Shown in pieces: positions 20,963 through 29,315 of a stretch of DNA of 64,000 nt. The translations under genes and the position numbers were made by a program. Numbering within the stretch: position 1 is the stretch's first letter; each line of letters starts with the position of its first letter. Location: assembly GCF_014643775.1 (NCBI RefSeq), contig NZ_BMKC01000001.1:1612001-1676000 (forward strand), in the 5' to 3' direction. Under the pieces are notes generated by a model that did no database searches, was not told the origin of the DNA, and saw only the letters and a program-made list of their open reading frames with translations. This DNA comes from Arenimonas soli (GTDB lineage Bacteria; Pseudomonadota; Gammaproteobacteria; Xanthomonadales; Xanthomonadaceae).

Positions 20963-22778
20963 CCGCCTCGTCGGGGTTGAGTACCTGGCCCGCGGCCTTG
21001 GGGCGCACCAGCGGCGTCTGCCGCATGCGCCCGGCGCCGGTATTGGTGTGCAACAGGCCGGCGCCCGCGGCGGCGCTGCCGGCGGCGGTTTCCAGGGCGA
21101 AACGCTCCGCGTCCAGGCGCCGGACTTCGTCCATCACCATCAGCGCCTCGTCTTCGTCGACGCCGAGTTCGCGCAGCGCCGCGCCGCCGAAGATCACCGC
21201 CGACTCGAAGGTCTCGCGCACCTGGAAGTCGACGCCGATGCGCACCAGGTCCAGCGCGTGTTCGCGGTCGAAGCTGCGCACCAGCACCGCCGCCTGCGGG
21301 AAGGCCGAACGGACCACCTCGGCGATGCGCGTGGCCGCGGCGCGGTCGTCCACGCAGACCGCGATCACGCGCGCCCGGCCGGCACCGGAGGCGTGCAGTA
21401 CGTCCAGCCGGGTGCCGTCGCCGAAATAGACCTTGAAGCCGAAATCAGCGGCGCTGGTGATCATGCCGATGTCGTTGTCGATGATCGTCACGTCCACGCC
21501 GCGGGCCAGCAGGGCCTGGCTGGACACCTGGCCGAAGCGGCCAAACCCGATCACCAGCACGCTGCCCTGAAGGCCGCTGGCCGCCTCCACGCCCGCCAGC
21601 GACGGCGCCTCGGGTCTGGGCAGCAGGCGCCGCACCGCCAGCACCACCAGCGGCGTAAGCACCATGGACAGCACCACGATGGCTGTCAGGTTGGCGTGGG
21701 TGCGGGCGTCGAGCAGGCCGACCGCGACCGCCGCCGAATACAGCACGAAAGCGAACTCGCCGCCCTGCGCCATCAGCACGGCGCGGTCGAACGCGTCGCC
21801 GTGTGAGCTGCGCAGCAGCCTTGCCACCGCGTAGATGCACAGGCCCTTGGCCAGCATCAGCACCGGCACCGCGGCCGCGATGAAGGCCAGGTTGCCCGCC
21901 ACCACCGCCAGGTCCAGCGACATGCCCACGGCCAGGAAGAACAGCCCCAGCAGCAGTCCGCGGAAAGGTTCGATGTCGGCTTCGAGCTGGTGGCGGAACG
22001 CAGACTCCGACAGCAGCACGCCGGCCAGGAACGCCCCCATTGCCATCGAAAGCCCGCCCATGTCCATCAGCACGGCCGACCCAAGCACGACCAGCAGGGC
22101 CGCGGCGGTCATCACCTCGCGTGCCTTGGCCCGGGCCAGCAGGCGGAACAGCGGGTTCAGCGCCCACAGCCCGACGACCACCAGCCCCGCCAGCGCCGCC
22201 ACGCCCTGCGCGACCGCCAGCCAGCGCGAACCACCGTCCCCGCCGGGCACCACCGGCGCCATGAAGGCCACCAGCGCCAGCAGCGGCACGATCAGCAGGT
22301 CTTCGAACAGCAGGATCGACACCATGCGCTGCCCGCGCGGCAGGGCGATGTCGCCACGCTCGCCCAGCAGCTGCATCACGATGGCCGTGGACGTGAGCAC
22401 GAAGCCGGCGGCGCCCAGGAAAGCCACCGGCAGCGCCAGCCCGAAGCCCAGCAGGATGCCGGTCATCACCACCGTCGCCAGGCCCACCTGCAGCGCGCCG
22501 AGCCCGAATATCTGCCCGCGCAGCTGCCACAGGTGGGAGGGCCGCATTTCCAGGCCTATGATGAACAGGAACATCACCACGCCCAGTTCGGCGACATGAA
22601 GGATGGCCGCCGGCTCGGTGAATATGGCCAGGCCGAAAGGCCCCACCACCAGTCCCGCCGCCAGGTAGCCGAGCACCGAACCCAGGCCCAGGCGCCGGAA
22701 CAGCGGCACGGCGACCACCGCCGCACCCAGCAGCGCCACTATCCGGACGAGGTCACCCGCATCATGTTCAACCGCCAT
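20913..22778 (-). CDS. CPA2-family potassium/proton antiporter (KefB/KefC-like)
   Basis: The 621-residue protein has 12 or so membrane helices of the cation:proton antiporter-2 fold (residues about 5-385) with FLFIIGLEMRP and a MGGLSMAMGAFLAGVLLSES segment, followed by a cytosolic RCK/TrkA-N domain (about 400-520) with the nucleotide-binding motif VIGFGRFGQVSSQ. E. coli KefB/KefC export potassium in response to glutathione adducts; the RCK domain here could bind NAD(H) or glutathione. The ATG at 22778 is chosen by homology; the frame is open farther upstream. No KefF/KefG ancillary gene is adjacent. Tail-to-tail overlap with DUF502. Confidence 0.88.
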   Translation of the reverse strand: MAVEHDAGDLVRIVALLGAAVVAVPLFRRLGLGSVLGYLAAGLVVGPFGLAIFTEPAAILHVAELGVVMFLFIIGLEMRPSHLWQLRGQIFGLGALQVGLATVVMTGILLGFGLALPVAFLGAAGFVLTSTAIVMQLLGERGDIALPRGQRMVSILLFEDLLIVPLLALVAFMAPVVPGGDGGSRWLAVAQGVAALAGLVVVGLWALNPLFRLLARAKAREVMTAAALLVVLGSAVLMDMGGLSMAMGAFLAGVLLSESAFRHQLEADIEPFRGLLLGLFFLAVGMSLDLAVVAGNLAFIAAAVPVLMLAKGLCIYAVARLLRSSHGDAFDRAVLMAQGGEFAFVLYSAAVAVGLLDARTHANLTAIVVLSMVLTPLVVLAVRRLLPRPEAPSLAGVEAASGLQGSVLVIGFGRFGQVSSQALLARGVDVTIIDNDIGMITSAADFGFKVYFGDGTRLDVLHASGAGRARVIAVCVDDRAAATRIAEVVRSAFPQAAVLVRSFDREHALDLVRIGVDFQVRETFESAVIFGGAALRELGVDEDEALMVMDEVRRLDAERFALETAAGSAAAGAGLLHTNTGAGRMRQTPLVRPKAAGQVLNPDEAVSPAPASAGRRASSPD

Positions 22779-22840
22779 CACCGCGCCCCTTGCCTGCTTC
22801 CTGGAGGCCTCCTTTTTACCGGAAGGCCGGTATCGCCTCC

Positions 22841-23407
22841 ATGAGCACCCTGGTTCCACGCGCACCAAGGCGGTTGCGGCGGCGTCCGGCGGCCTGGCTG
22901 CTGGCCGCCGCGCTGGCCTGCGCCGCGGTCGCCGTGGCGATGTACCTGATCAACCCGCTGGGCACCGCCTCGGCCGACTTCGGCGCCCGGCTTTGGGGCC
23001 GTACGACCCTGGACATGCCGTCTGCGGCCATGGAGCCCACGCTCGCGCAAGGCTACGAACTGGTCGTGGACGCCGGCGCTTTCCGTCGCGGGCTTCCGCG
23101 CACCGACGACCTGCTGGTGTACCTCGGCCCCGACGGACCGCGCGTGGGCCGCGTGGTTGCGCTGCCCGGGCAGGAAGTGGCGCTGCGGCTGGGCGAGGTC
23201 TTCGTGGACGGCGAGCGGCAGCCCGCCCCCGCCGGGGTCGATGTCGAAACCGGGCCGGGGCCCGGGCGCGACCTGCCCGAAACCCGGGTGCCGCAGGGCC
23301 ATGTCTTCGTGCTGGTGGACAACCGCGACCTGGGCGGCGACAGCCGCGAATCCGGTCCGGTGCCCGCAGCGCGCTGGGTGGGCCGGGTGGTGGCGGTGCG
23401 GCGCTGA
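22841..23407 (+). CDS. Signal peptidase I-like protein lacking catalytic Ser and Lys
   Basis: The 188-residue protein has a basic N-terminus, one membrane helix (about 17-38) and an S26 signal-peptidase fold with recognisable boxes: PSAAMEPTL (61-68 region), VGRVVALPGQEV (about 102-113) and DNRDLGGDSRESGPVP. In E. coli LepB the nucleophile is the Ser directly before Met in PSGSMMPT; here that position is A63. The general-base Lys five residues before LPG is G103. Both catalytic residues are therefore missing. It may be a non-catalytic paralogue, or use another residue such as S61. It is divergent from the antiporter gene and is not the housekeeping lepB. Confidence 0.75.
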   Translation: MSTLVPRAPRRLRRRPAAWLLAAALACAAVAVAMYLINPLGTASADFGARLWGRTTLDMPSAAMEPTLAQGYELVVDAGAFRRGLPRTDDLLVYLGPDGPRVGRVVALPGQEVALRLGEVFVDGERQPAPAGVDVETGPGPGRDLPETRVPQGHVFVLVDNRDLGGDSRESGPVPAARWVGRVVAVRR

Positions 23408-23502
23408 GCGTGACTTGTGACCGGCGCGCGCCGGCGTGGCGCGGGCCATGCTTCGGCCACCGCCGAGCGCCCCGGCCGACGGCCGCCCCGAGGACACCCC
23501 CC

Positions 23503-23964
23503 ATGCGTACTCCCTTCCTGCTGGCCCTGATGATGGCGATGGCCGGTTGCGCCAGCCAGCCATCGCCACGCACGACCCCCGTGGACCTGGACGCGCTGGT
23601 GCGCGAAGTCACCGCCGCCGAAACGGCGTTCGCCGGGAGCATGGCCGATCGCGACATCGAGGCCTTCGCCAGCTTCATCGCCGAAGACGCCATCTTCCAG
23701 CCGGGGCCCGACAGCCTGCGCGGCAAGGCGGCGATCCTGGCGGCCTGGGGCAAATATTTCGAAGGAGAGCAGGCGCCGTTCTCGTGGCGTCCGGAGACCG
23801 TGGTCGTGCTCGACGGCGGCCAGCTGGCGCAAACCAAGGGCCCGGTCCTGGATCCCGATGGCAAACCGATCATGGAATTCCGCTCCACCTGGCGCCGCGA
23901 TCCCGACGGCCGGTGGAAGGTGGTCTTCGACGACGGCACCTGCCTGTGCGGCAAGCGCGGTTAG
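23503..23964 (+). CDS. Lipoprotein with SnoaL/DUF4440-like domain
   Basis: The 153-residue precursor has a lipoprotein signal (MMAMAGC, cysteine at residue 16). The mature domain is of the SnoaL/NTF2-like DUF4440 type: VREVTAAETAFAGSMADRDIEAF, FIAEDAIF, and a final RSTWRRDPDGRWKVVFD strand. These cone-shaped alpha/beta domains bind small ligands and in some cases act as isomerases or hydrolases; no specific role can be assigned. Upstream spacing of 95 bases to the signal-peptidase-like gene suggests an independent or loosely linked unit. Confidence 0.75.
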   Translation: MRTPFLLALMMAMAGCASQPSPRTTPVDLDALVREVTAAETAFAGSMADRDIEAFASFIAEDAIFQPGPDSLRGKAAILAAWGKYFEGEQAPFSWRPETVVVLDGGQLAQTKGPVLDPDGKPIMEFRSTWRRDPDGRWKVVFDDGTCLCGKRG

Positions 23965-23998
23965 ACTACCGGCACCCTCCGGCGACGAGGCTGCTGCG

Positions 23999-24439
23999 AT
24001 GGCCAAGACAGTCAACAAGACCCAGGCAACCGATGCCGACGTGGAAAAATTCCTGGCTGCCGTCCCCGACCCCGGGCGACGCGAGGACTGCCAGCGCATC
24101 CGGGAACTGATGGAAGCGGCCACCGGCGCGCCGGCGCGATTGTGGGGGCCGTCCATCGTCGGATTCGGCGTGTACCACTACCGCTATGAAAGCGGCCGCG
24201 AAGGCGACTGGATGGTGACCGGTTTTTCACCGCGCAAGAACGACCTGACGCTCTACATCATGCCGGGCTTCGCGCGCTACGAAGCGCTGATGGCCAGGCT
24301 GGGCAAACACAAAACCGGCAAGAGCTGCCTCTACATCAAGCGCCTGGCCGACGTTGACATGGCCGTGCTTGAAACCCTGGTGCGCGAGTCGGTGGCGGCG
24401 ATGGCGCCGCAGCGCACCGACGTTCCCGCGCCGGGCTGA
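23999..24439 (+). CDS. DUF1801 domain protein
   Basis: The 146-residue cytosolic protein matches the DUF1801 (YdhG-like) family: VEKFLAAVPDPGRREDC, then PARLWGPSIVGFGVYHYRYESG, FSPRKNDLTLYIMPGF and a KSCLYIKRLADVD segment. The family fold is known but the function is not. It starts 34 bases after the lipoprotein gene and could be co-transcribed. It is convergent with the DUF2189 gene (9-base gap). Confidence 0.8.
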   Translation: MAKTVNKTQATDADVEKFLAAVPDPGRREDCQRIRELMEAATGAPARLWGPSIVGFGVYHYRYESGREGDWMVTGFSPRKNDLTLYIMPGFARYEALMARLGKHKTGKSCLYIKRLADVDMAVLETLVRESVAAMAPQRTDVPAPG

Positions 24440-24448
24440 AACCCGGAT

Positions 24449-25228
24449 TCAGTCAAGCCGCGGCCAGTCCGAGGCGTCCAGGGTTTCGCGGTAACCGTGC
24501 CAGGTGGCGTAGGCCAGCCAGGGCATCACCAGCACCAGGCCCAGGAACCCCGTCAGGAAACCCAGCGCGGTCAGCAGCGCGATCCAGCCCGCCCACTGCA
24601 GGGCGACCCCCTTGTTGCGCAGCACGGCGTTCACGCTGGAAACACCGGCCGTGACCATGTCGACGTCGCGGTCGGCGATCATCGGCAGCGAAAACGCGGC
24701 GATGGCGAAAGTCAGCGCCGCGAACACCGAACCGGCGGCCGAGCCGATGAGAAGGAACTCCACCCAGGTCGCGACATCGCCGCGCTCGATCGGCACCAGC
24801 GCGTTGACCATCATGCCGGCGCGCGACCACAGCATCAGCACGATGCCCTGGGCCAGGGCGAACACGCCCGCCTGCCCCACCACGCGGCGTGCCAGCACGA
24901 AGGAATCCTTCAGTCGCGGCTGCCTCCCGGCCTCGAGTTCACGGCTGACGCAATAGAGCCCGACGGCCAGCAACGGCGCCACGAACACAAAACCCGACAC
25001 CAGCGCCGCCAGCAGCGCGAACCGGCCCAGGCCCCAGGCCATTGCCGAAATCACCAGGCTCACCAGCAGCACGACGCCGCCAAACAGCAGGCTCAGCCCC
25101 GGCGCACGCCGGTAGTCGCGCCAGCCCGCGCGCAGCCAGCGCAGCGGCGCGCGATGGTCGAGCCTGGCGCAGGGCACGGCAAAGGGCCGCGCTGGCGACT
25201 CGGGGGACTGGCCGGGTTCGCTGGCCAC
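24449..25228 (-). CDS. DUF2189 polytopic membrane protein
   Basis: About 259 residues with six predicted helices (for example LSLLFGGVVLLVSLVISAMAW and LLAALVSGFVFVAPLLAVGLY) and the DUF2189 features LRWLRAGWRDYRRAPG near the start and a final GLVLVMPWLAYATWHGYR. Function of the family is unknown. The start is uncertain: GTG at 25228 avoids overlap with the metallo-beta-lactamase gene that ends at 25236 on the same strand, but the frame is open upstream. Close spacing suggests co-transcription with that gene. Confidence 0.75.
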   Translation of the reverse strand: MASEPGQSPESPARPFAVPCARLDHRAPLRWLRAGWRDYRRAPGLSLLFGGVVLLVSLVISAMAWGLGRFALLAALVSGFVFVAPLLAVGLYCVSRELEAGRQPRLKDSFVLARRVVGQAGVFALAQGIVLMLWSRAGMMVNALVPIERGDVATWVEFLLIGSAAGSVFAALTFAIAAFSLPMIADRDVDMVTAGVSSVNAVLRNKGVALQWAGWIALLTALGFLTGFLGLVLVMPWLAYATWHGYRETLDASDWPRLD

Positions 25229-25235
25229 GCCGGCC

Positions 25236-26621
25236 TCAGACCTCGCGCTGCATGCCCACGCGCGACAGGCTGGCTTCGGCACCGAGCTTCTTGTCCAGCG
25301 CCTTGGCCAAGGCCTCGCGGGCGTCGTCCTCGCCGTGCACCAGCACGACCGGCGGGCGGCCTTCGATGGCGCCGTACCAGTCCATCAGCCCGGACTGGCC
25401 GGCATGCGCCGACAGGCCGCCCACGGTATGGCGGACGGCGTTGACGCGGATGTCCTCGCCGAAGATGCGCACGGTTTCCGCGCCGTCCACCAGCCGCCGG
25501 CCCAGCGTACCGCGGGCCTGGTAGCCGACGAACATCACGTGCGACTGCTTGCGCCCCAGGTTCTGCCGCAGGTGGTGGCGCACGCGGCCGCCGTTGCACA
25601 TGCCCGAGCCGGCGATGATGATCGCGCCGCCGCGGACGTTGTTGATGGCCTGCGACTGCGCGACTTCGGGCGTGAGCTGCAGGTTGGGCATCTTGAACGG
25701 GTGCGGGCGGCCGTTCCAGACGGCCTGGGCATCGTCGTCGAACAACCGCTCGTGGCGGCCATAGACATCCACCACCCGCATCGCCATGGGGCTGTCGAGG
25801 AAAATCTTCCAGCGCGACATCTTCCACTCGTCCCACTGGCGCGCGAACCAGTACAGCAGTTCCTGGCTGCGGCCGACCGCGAAGGCCGGGATGATGACGT
25901 TGCCCTGGTCGGCCCAGGCGTGTTCGAGCACGTCGCGGATTTCGTCGAGCGTGGCCTGGCGTTCGCGGTGTTCGCGGCCACCGTAGGTGGATTCGAGCAG
26001 CACCAGGTCGGCGCGGGGCACGGGCACGGGGTCACGCAGGATGGGGGTGCCGCGCGGGCCCAGGTCACCGGAAAACGCCAGCACGCGACGACCGGCCGGC
26101 TCGTCGGCGGCGAGTTCGACGGACGCCGAGCCCAGGATGTGGCCGGCATCGCGCAGCGTGAGCGTGACGCCGCCGAGGATTTCCCGGGGTTTTTCGTAAT
26201 CCATGCCGCGCACCTGCCTTAGCACGGCGGCGACGTCGGTCTTGGTGAACAGGGGCTTGTGGTTGGACTTGCCGTCACGCCGATACTTGTTGTCGCGATC
26301 GGCATCCATCTGGGCAAGATTCGCCGAATCTTCGAGCATGACCTTGAGCAGGTCGGCGGTGGCGTGTTCGGTCCAGATGGGCCCGCGATAGCCACGCTTC
26401 ACCAACAGGGGCAGCCTGCCGCTGTGGTCGATGTGGGCGTGGCTGAGCACGACGGCATCAATGTCGCCGACGTCGAACGGGAACGGGTCCTCATTGCGAC
26501 GTTCGTCTTCGTCGCTGCCCTGGATCATGCCGCAATCAAGCAGCAGCCTGTGGCCGTTGGCCTCGACCTCATGGCAGGACCCGGTGACTTCACCGGCGGC
26601 ACCGTGGAAACGAACCAGCAT
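25236..26621 (-). CDS. Metallo-beta-lactamase/beta-CASP RNA-processing hydrolase
   Basis: The 461-residue protein has a metallo-beta-lactamase domain with the zinc motif HAHIDHSG (H61, H63, D65, H66), a later DAGHILGSASVEL and SGDLGPRGTPIL, then a beta-CASP insert and the C-terminal GSGMCNGGRVRHHL and VGGLSAHAGQS motifs. This is the bacterial CPSF73/YsgF-like exonuclease group, expected to cut RNA (or possibly DNA) with two zinc ions. Cytosolic. It starts 460 bases left of the S46 peptidase stop, and the intervening region holds an inverted repeat. Confidence 0.88.
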   Translation of the reverse strand: MLVRFHGAAGEVTGSCHEVEANGHRLLLDCGMIQGSDEDERRNEDPFPFDVGDIDAVVLSHAHIDHSGRLPLLVKRGYRGPIWTEHATADLLKVMLEDSANLAQMDADRDNKYRRDGKSNHKPLFTKTDVAAVLRQVRGMDYEKPREILGGVTLTLRDAGHILGSASVELAADEPAGRRVLAFSGDLGPRGTPILRDPVPVPRADLVLLESTYGGREHRERQATLDEIRDVLEHAWADQGNVIIPAFAVGRSQELLYWFARQWDEWKMSRWKIFLDSPMAMRVVDVYGRHERLFDDDAQAVWNGRPHPFKMPNLQLTPEVAQSQAINNVRGGAIIIAGSGMCNGGRVRHHLRQNLGRKQSHVMFVGYQARGTLGRRLVDGAETVRIFGEDIRVNAVRHTVGGLSAHAGQSGLMDWYGAIEGRPPVVLVHGEDDAREALAKALDKKLGAEASLSRVGMQREV

Positions 26622-27000
26622 CTCAAGCTCCCTTCGCCGACTGCCCCCACTCTAAACCAATCCCCGCGCCCCTTTGCAGGAGGCACTTCAGTCTCGGGCT
26701 CCTGGCCTTGGCCTTCAGCCAAGTCGGCCGTGCTGGCTCCGCCGGTGGAGGCGCCGCGCGTTGCGCTCTTGATCTCCTGGCGGCCCCGACGTCCATTCCA
26801 GGAGGTAGCGTGCAGTCGCCCTGGCCGACCTTCGGAGACATGGATGTCGACGAAGAGCCTACATGGACGTACTTGCGGCGTGTCGGCCAGGGCGACTGCA
26901 CGCTGCCTCCACCCGCGAAACAATCGGAAACGACGCCCTGCTTGGCCAAAGGCCAAGGGCAGCGGGGCTGAAGTCCCTCCAACAAGGCAAAGTTCTCCGG
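26622..27000. repeat. Intergenic inverted-repeat element
   Basis: No gene is seen here. The core is a 29-base arm at 26801-26829 matched by its reverse complement at 26882-26910 with one mismatch, around a 52-base loop. A looser outer pair (about 26675-26725 against about 26938-26985, sharing CTTGGCC and GGCCAAGG and GGCTGAAG words) surrounds it. Short open frames on both strands simply reflect the symmetry. The look is of a non-coding palindromic or MITE-like element; no terminal transposase gene is present. Confidence 0.7.
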
Positions 27001-27034
27001 AGAAAACGAAAACGGCGCGGAGTGCGCGCCGTTT
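27001..27034 (-). terminator. Rho-independent terminator after the S46 peptidase gene
   Basis: A 10-base-pair stem (27010-27019 with 27025-27034, AAACGGCGCG / CGCGCCGTTT) is followed on the minus strand by a T-rich run TTTTCGTTTTCT. It lies 48 bases beyond the peptidase stop codon. Confidence 0.75.
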
Positions 27035-27081
27035 CCGGGTGGATCGTTTCGGGACCGAGGTCCCGCCGGCAGCAGCCGGCC

Positions 27082-29211
27082 TCAGCGGGCGCCCATTTCC
27101 TTGAGCAGGTGCGGGGCCGGGTAGACCTTGTCCATGATCCAGACCATGTAGCGGTGGTCCACCGCGATCATGCGGGTCATCGCCGGGTCGAACACCCAGT
27201 TCGAGCTGACCGATTCCCAGTTGCCGTCGAAGGCCAGACCCACCAGCTCACCCTTGCCGTTGAGCACCGGCGAACCCGAATTGCCGCCCGTGATGTCCAG
27301 GTCCGACAGGAAGTTCACCGGCACCGCCGCCTTCTCCTTGTCGCTCATCGCCGCGATGGCGTCGAGCTGCGACTTCGGTGCGTTGAACGGCTCCTCGCTG
27401 GTCGCCTTGGCCACCAGCCCGTCGAGCGACGTGAACGGCGTGTAGTACACCCCGTCCTTGGGCGAATAGCCCATCACGTTGCCGTAGGTGATGCGCAGGC
27501 TGAGGTTCGCGTCCGGGTACACGCCCTTGCCCTGGTCGCGCTTGTAACCCTGCACCGCCGCCAGGTAGACCGGGCGGTAGCGGTTCTGGTCGCCGGCCCG
27601 TGCGTCGTTGCGGTCTTCGACCGCCTTCATCGTCGGGTACAGCGCCACCGCCAGCTTCAGCAGCGGATCGTCCATCGCTTCGACCGCCGCCTGGTCGGCC
27701 TCGAGCAGGGCCAGGCGGGCATCGGTGTCGGCCAGGCGGGTGTTCGCGTAGGTACGCTCCAGCGCGCGGTCGATCGCGGCCTGGTCGTTGCCGCCCAGCC
27801 AGGCGTCGATCACCTCGACGCGCTGGTCGGCCGGCAGCTGGATGTACTCGGCCAGCCAGTAGGCCATCAGCTGCTTTTCCATGGCCGGGTGGTAACGGCG
27901 ATCGAGCTGGCGGACCGCGCCTTCGATGCGCGGCAGGTCACGCTGCTGGTAGCCCACCGTGCGCTCGGCGTCCGGCTTGGTCGACTCGATGGCCAGGCGG
28001 TGCAGCATTCGCAGGTTGCCCAGCAGGCCGCCACCGGCGATCTGGCCGACGATCAGGTCGCGTTCGCGGGTGGCGCGGGTTTCGGCGGCCAGCTCGACCA
28101 GGCGCGCGTGCGCCTGCAGGCCGGCCTTGCCGTCGTCTCCCTGCTTGCGCAGCCAGGCCAGCACGGCCTGCTCTTCCGCGCGCTTGGTGCCGGCGGCGTC
28201 GATGCGTTCGAAACCTTCCAGCTGCCCCGCCCAGTTCTTCATCGCGTTCTGGTAGCCGCGGATCTGGCTGGCGTACTTCACTTCGATGTCGGCGTCGTCC
28301 TTGCCGGCGGTTTCGATGATGCCGACCAGGTTGCGCAGGTGCTGGCCGACCTTCGGGTACTGCCAGTCGGCCACGGCCTGGAATTCGTCGTACAGCGCAT
28401 AGCGGCTGGTGGTGCCCGGGTAACCGGCGACCATCACGAAATCGCCCTTCTCCAGGCCCTGCGCGGCCAGCTTCAGGTGCTGGTTCGGCTTGTAGGGCAC
28501 GTTGTCCTCGGAATACGCCGCCGGCTTGCCGTCCTTGCCGACGTAGGCGCGGTAGAAGGCGAAGTCGCCGGTGTGGCGCGGCCACATCCAGTTGTCCACT
28601 TCACCGCCGTAGTTGCCGATGCTGCCCGGGGGCGCGTAGACCAGGCGCACGTCCTTGATCTCGACCTGGCGGAACAGGCGGTAGGTCTGGCCACTGAAGA
28701 AACTGTAGAGCGTGCAGCGGTAGCCTTCGCCCTCTTCGCATCCGGCGATGAGCTGCTTCTGGATGTCCTCGAGCGCCTTGTTGCGCTCGATGCCGCCCAG
28801 GTCGCCGGCCGCCGCCTGCACCTGGTCGGTGACGTCGGTGATGCGGTCCATCACGTAGACGCGGGCATTGGGACCGGCGGACAGCTCTTCGCCGCGGGTG
28901 GTGGCGTTGAAGCCCACTTCCATCAGGTTGCTTTCGGCGGTGGAGTTGAGCTGGATCGCGCCGTAGGCACAGTGGTGGTTGGTGACCACCAGGCCTTCGG
29001 GCGACACGAACGAAGCCGTGCAGCCGCCGAGCGCGACCACGGCACCCATCGGGTCGCCGGTGAGATTGGCCAGCTGTTCGGGCGGCAATTCAAGGCCGGC
29101 CTCCTTCAGCGGACCGGCGATTTCCGGCAGCTGCTGGGGAACCCACATGCCCTCGCGGGCGTGGGCGGAGAAAGAAAGCGCCAGGGCGGCGGCCAGGATC
29201 GTCACTCGCAT
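27082..29211 (-). CDS. S46 family dipeptidyl-peptidase (DPP7-like)
   Basis: The 709-residue precursor has a signal peptide (about 1-18, ending SAHA) and the S46 triad: His in TNHHC (residues 79-80), Asp in GGEVDNW (about 216) and Ser645 in GGNSGSP. It removes dipeptides from the N-terminus of peptides in the periplasm. In Porphyromonas DPP7 and DPP11 the residue 18 after the catalytic Ser sets specificity (Gly for hydrophobic P1, Arg for acidic P1); here it is G663, in FDGNWE, so DPP7-like specificity is inferred. S46 enzymes are common in Xanthomonadales and Bacteroidetes. It is divergent from the beta-barrel gene. Confidence 0.9.
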   Translation of the reverse strand: MRVTILAAALALSFSAHAREGMWVPQQLPEIAGPLKEAGLELPPEQLANLTGDPMGAVVALGGCTASFVSPEGLVVTNHHCAYGAIQLNSTAESNLMEVGFNATTRGEELSAGPNARVYVMDRITDVTDQVQAAAGDLGGIERNKALEDIQKQLIAGCEEGEGYRCTLYSFFSGQTYRLFRQVEIKDVRLVYAPPGSIGNYGGEVDNWMWPRHTGDFAFYRAYVGKDGKPAAYSEDNVPYKPNQHLKLAAQGLEKGDFVMVAGYPGTTSRYALYDEFQAVADWQYPKVGQHLRNLVGIIETAGKDDADIEVKYASQIRGYQNAMKNWAGQLEGFERIDAAGTKRAEEQAVLAWLRKQGDDGKAGLQAHARLVELAAETRATRERDLIVGQIAGGGLLGNLRMLHRLAIESTKPDAERTVGYQQRDLPRIEGAVRQLDRRYHPAMEKQLMAYWLAEYIQLPADQRVEVIDAWLGGNDQAAIDRALERTYANTRLADTDARLALLEADQAAVEAMDDPLLKLAVALYPTMKAVEDRNDARAGDQNRYRPVYLAAVQGYKRDQGKGVYPDANLSLRITYGNVMGYSPKDGVYYTPFTSLDGLVAKATSEEPFNAPKSQLDAIAAMSDKEKAAVPVNFLSDLDITGGNSGSPVLNGKGELVGLAFDGNWESVSSNWVFDPAMTRMIAVDHRYMVWIMDKVYPAPHLLKEMGAR

Positions 29212-29259
29212 GCGTTTGACCTCAGTGGGGCGAAACCCCAAGCCTAGCAGCGGCGGCGC

Positions 29260-29287
29260 TTGCCGGCAGCCGGTAGCGGCGTAGACT
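29260..29287 (+). promoter_or_regulatory. Possible sigma-70 promoter for the beta-barrel gene
   Basis: TTGCCG (29260-29265) and TAGACT (29282-29287) are separated by 16 bases and lie 28 bases before the ATG, which has a GGGAGG ribosome site. Confidence 0.35.
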
Positions 29288-29315
29288 TTCGGCAGGGGAC
29301 AAGGGAGGACTGGAT

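Noticed and set aside
26525-26971. Several short open frames on both strands with similar peptides
   Set aside because: They mirror each other because the DNA is an inverted repeat. No start signal or family match supports a gene.
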